This document shows, in pieces, positions 63,781 through 64,000 of a stretch of 64,000 bases of DNA (position 1 is its first letter; each line of letters opens with the position of its first letter). Under the pieces are notes generated by a model, which saw only the letters and a list, made by a program, of their open reading frames with translations, was not told the origin of the DNA and ran no database searches. Source of the stretch: [Erwinia] mediterraneensis. Its GTDB lineage: Bacteria > Pseudomonadota > Gammaproteobacteria > Enterobacterales > Enterobacteriaceae. The stretch covers positions 3,420,013-3,484,012 of the forward strand of contig NZ_LR026978.1 of assembly GCF_900604315.1 (NCBI RefSeq), read 5' to 3'. Made by a program: the position numbers and the translations under genes.

Positions 63781-63786
63781 TATAAT
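63781..63786 (+). promoter_or_regulatory. Candidate -10 box of the yaiL-like gene
   Basis: A perfect TATAAT lies 33 bases before the ATG at 63820. The -35 region (TGATAC or GATACA near 63757-63763) is poor, so only the -10 is offered. Confidence 0.45.
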
Positions 63787-63819
63787 CTTCCTCATTATTT
63801 AACAGATTCAGACAGCCAA

Positions 63820-64000
63820 ATGACAAAACTTACCTTGCAAGAGCAGATGCTGAAAGCTGGATTAGTCACCAGCAAAAAAATGGCCAAAGTGCAGAAGACC
63901 GCTAAAAAATCGCGTGTGCAGGCGCGTGAAGCCCGCGAGGCGGTGGAAGAGAATAAAAAGGCGCAGCTTGAGCGTGATAAACAACTGAACGAACAAAAAA
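63820..64000 (+). CDS. yaiL: YaiL/DUF2058 family nucleoprotein, 5' part
   Basis: The gene is cut by the window end; 60 codons are visible. The product begins MTKLTLQEQMLKAGLVTSKK and continues as a highly charged lysine/arginine/glutamate helix (KAQREARE-like region SRVQAREAREAVEENKKAQLERDKQLNEQK), the N terminus typical of YaiL/DUF2058 proteins (about 180 residues in E. coli, annotated as nucleoprotein/polynucleotide-associated). There is no strong ribosome site, but a TATAAT is 33 bases upstream. Confidence 0.85.
   Translation, partial: MTKLTLQEQMLKAGLVTSKKMAKVQKTAKKSRVQAREAREAVEENKKAQLERDKQLNEQK

Overview
The window looks like chromosome of an enterobacterium (Gammaproteobacteria, Enterobacterales), most likely the Erwiniaceae/Pantoea side of the order. 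This is inferred from many proteins that closely resemble Escherichia coli counterparts (Fnr, UspE, PntA/PntB, YdgH, RstA/RstB, Asr, YdgD, Mlc, YnfM, SotB, Dcp, YdfG, YnfA/B/D). They are kept in local E. coli-like groups, but the groups are reordered and interspersed with extra genes. No rRNA, tRNA, CRISPR array, insertion sequence, integrase or prophage gene was recognised.

Layout. 0-12.9 kb is the most accessory part: a zinc alcohol dehydrogenase with an SRPBCC protein, an arylamine N-acetyltransferase, membrane glucose dehydrogenase (gcd), a RES/Xre toxin-antitoxin pair, two GNAT acetyltransferases, a nucleotidyltransferase-like protein behind a 51-codon gene and a hairpin, a secreted eight-cysteine miniprotein, a PRISE-type reductase and a lone glycosyltransferase. 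13.4-19 kb holds dcp, guaD, ydfG, ynfA, ynfB and ynfD. 19-24.4 kb holds a DHA2 exporter and a four-gene OsmU-type osmoprotectant ABC operon. 24.4-32.1 kb holds bioD2, mlc, the divergent ynfL/ynfM pair, sotB, and two tandem DUF1471 genes divergent from a TetR regulator. 32.1-36.2 kb is a run of small stress-type genes (YoaK-like, ybiI, a cold-shock protein, yciG) around a second zinc alcohol dehydrogenase. 36.7-49.5 kb is mainly nutrient uptake and catabolism: a dppA paralogue, pepT, an amino-acid-binding protein with a YbdL-type aminotransferase and a divergent LysR regulator, a chemoreceptor, a type-B carboxylesterase, hglS (ydcJ) divergent from ydcI, and smrA.

49.7-64 kb is the conserved fnr - uspE - pntBA - ydgH - ydgI - rstAB - asr - ydgU - ydgD stretch. 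A guanidinium exporter (gdx) follows behind a guanidine-II riboswitch, and the window ends inside a yaiL-like gene.

Readable regulation includes CRP-like sites before gcd, mlc and sotB, an FNR box before fnr, and an RstA box before asr that links the rstAB two-component genes to a target 1.7 kb away. There is also an operator palindrome at the RES/Xre promoter, three Dam-site-centred operators between the TetR gene and the DUF1471 pair, and a double TTGTC/GACAA operator at the LysR/aminotransferase divergence. The best candidates for something under-described are the nucleotidyltransferase/51-residue pair with the terminator-like hairpin abutting its start codon, the secreted eight-cysteine protein, and the GATC-centred triple operator.
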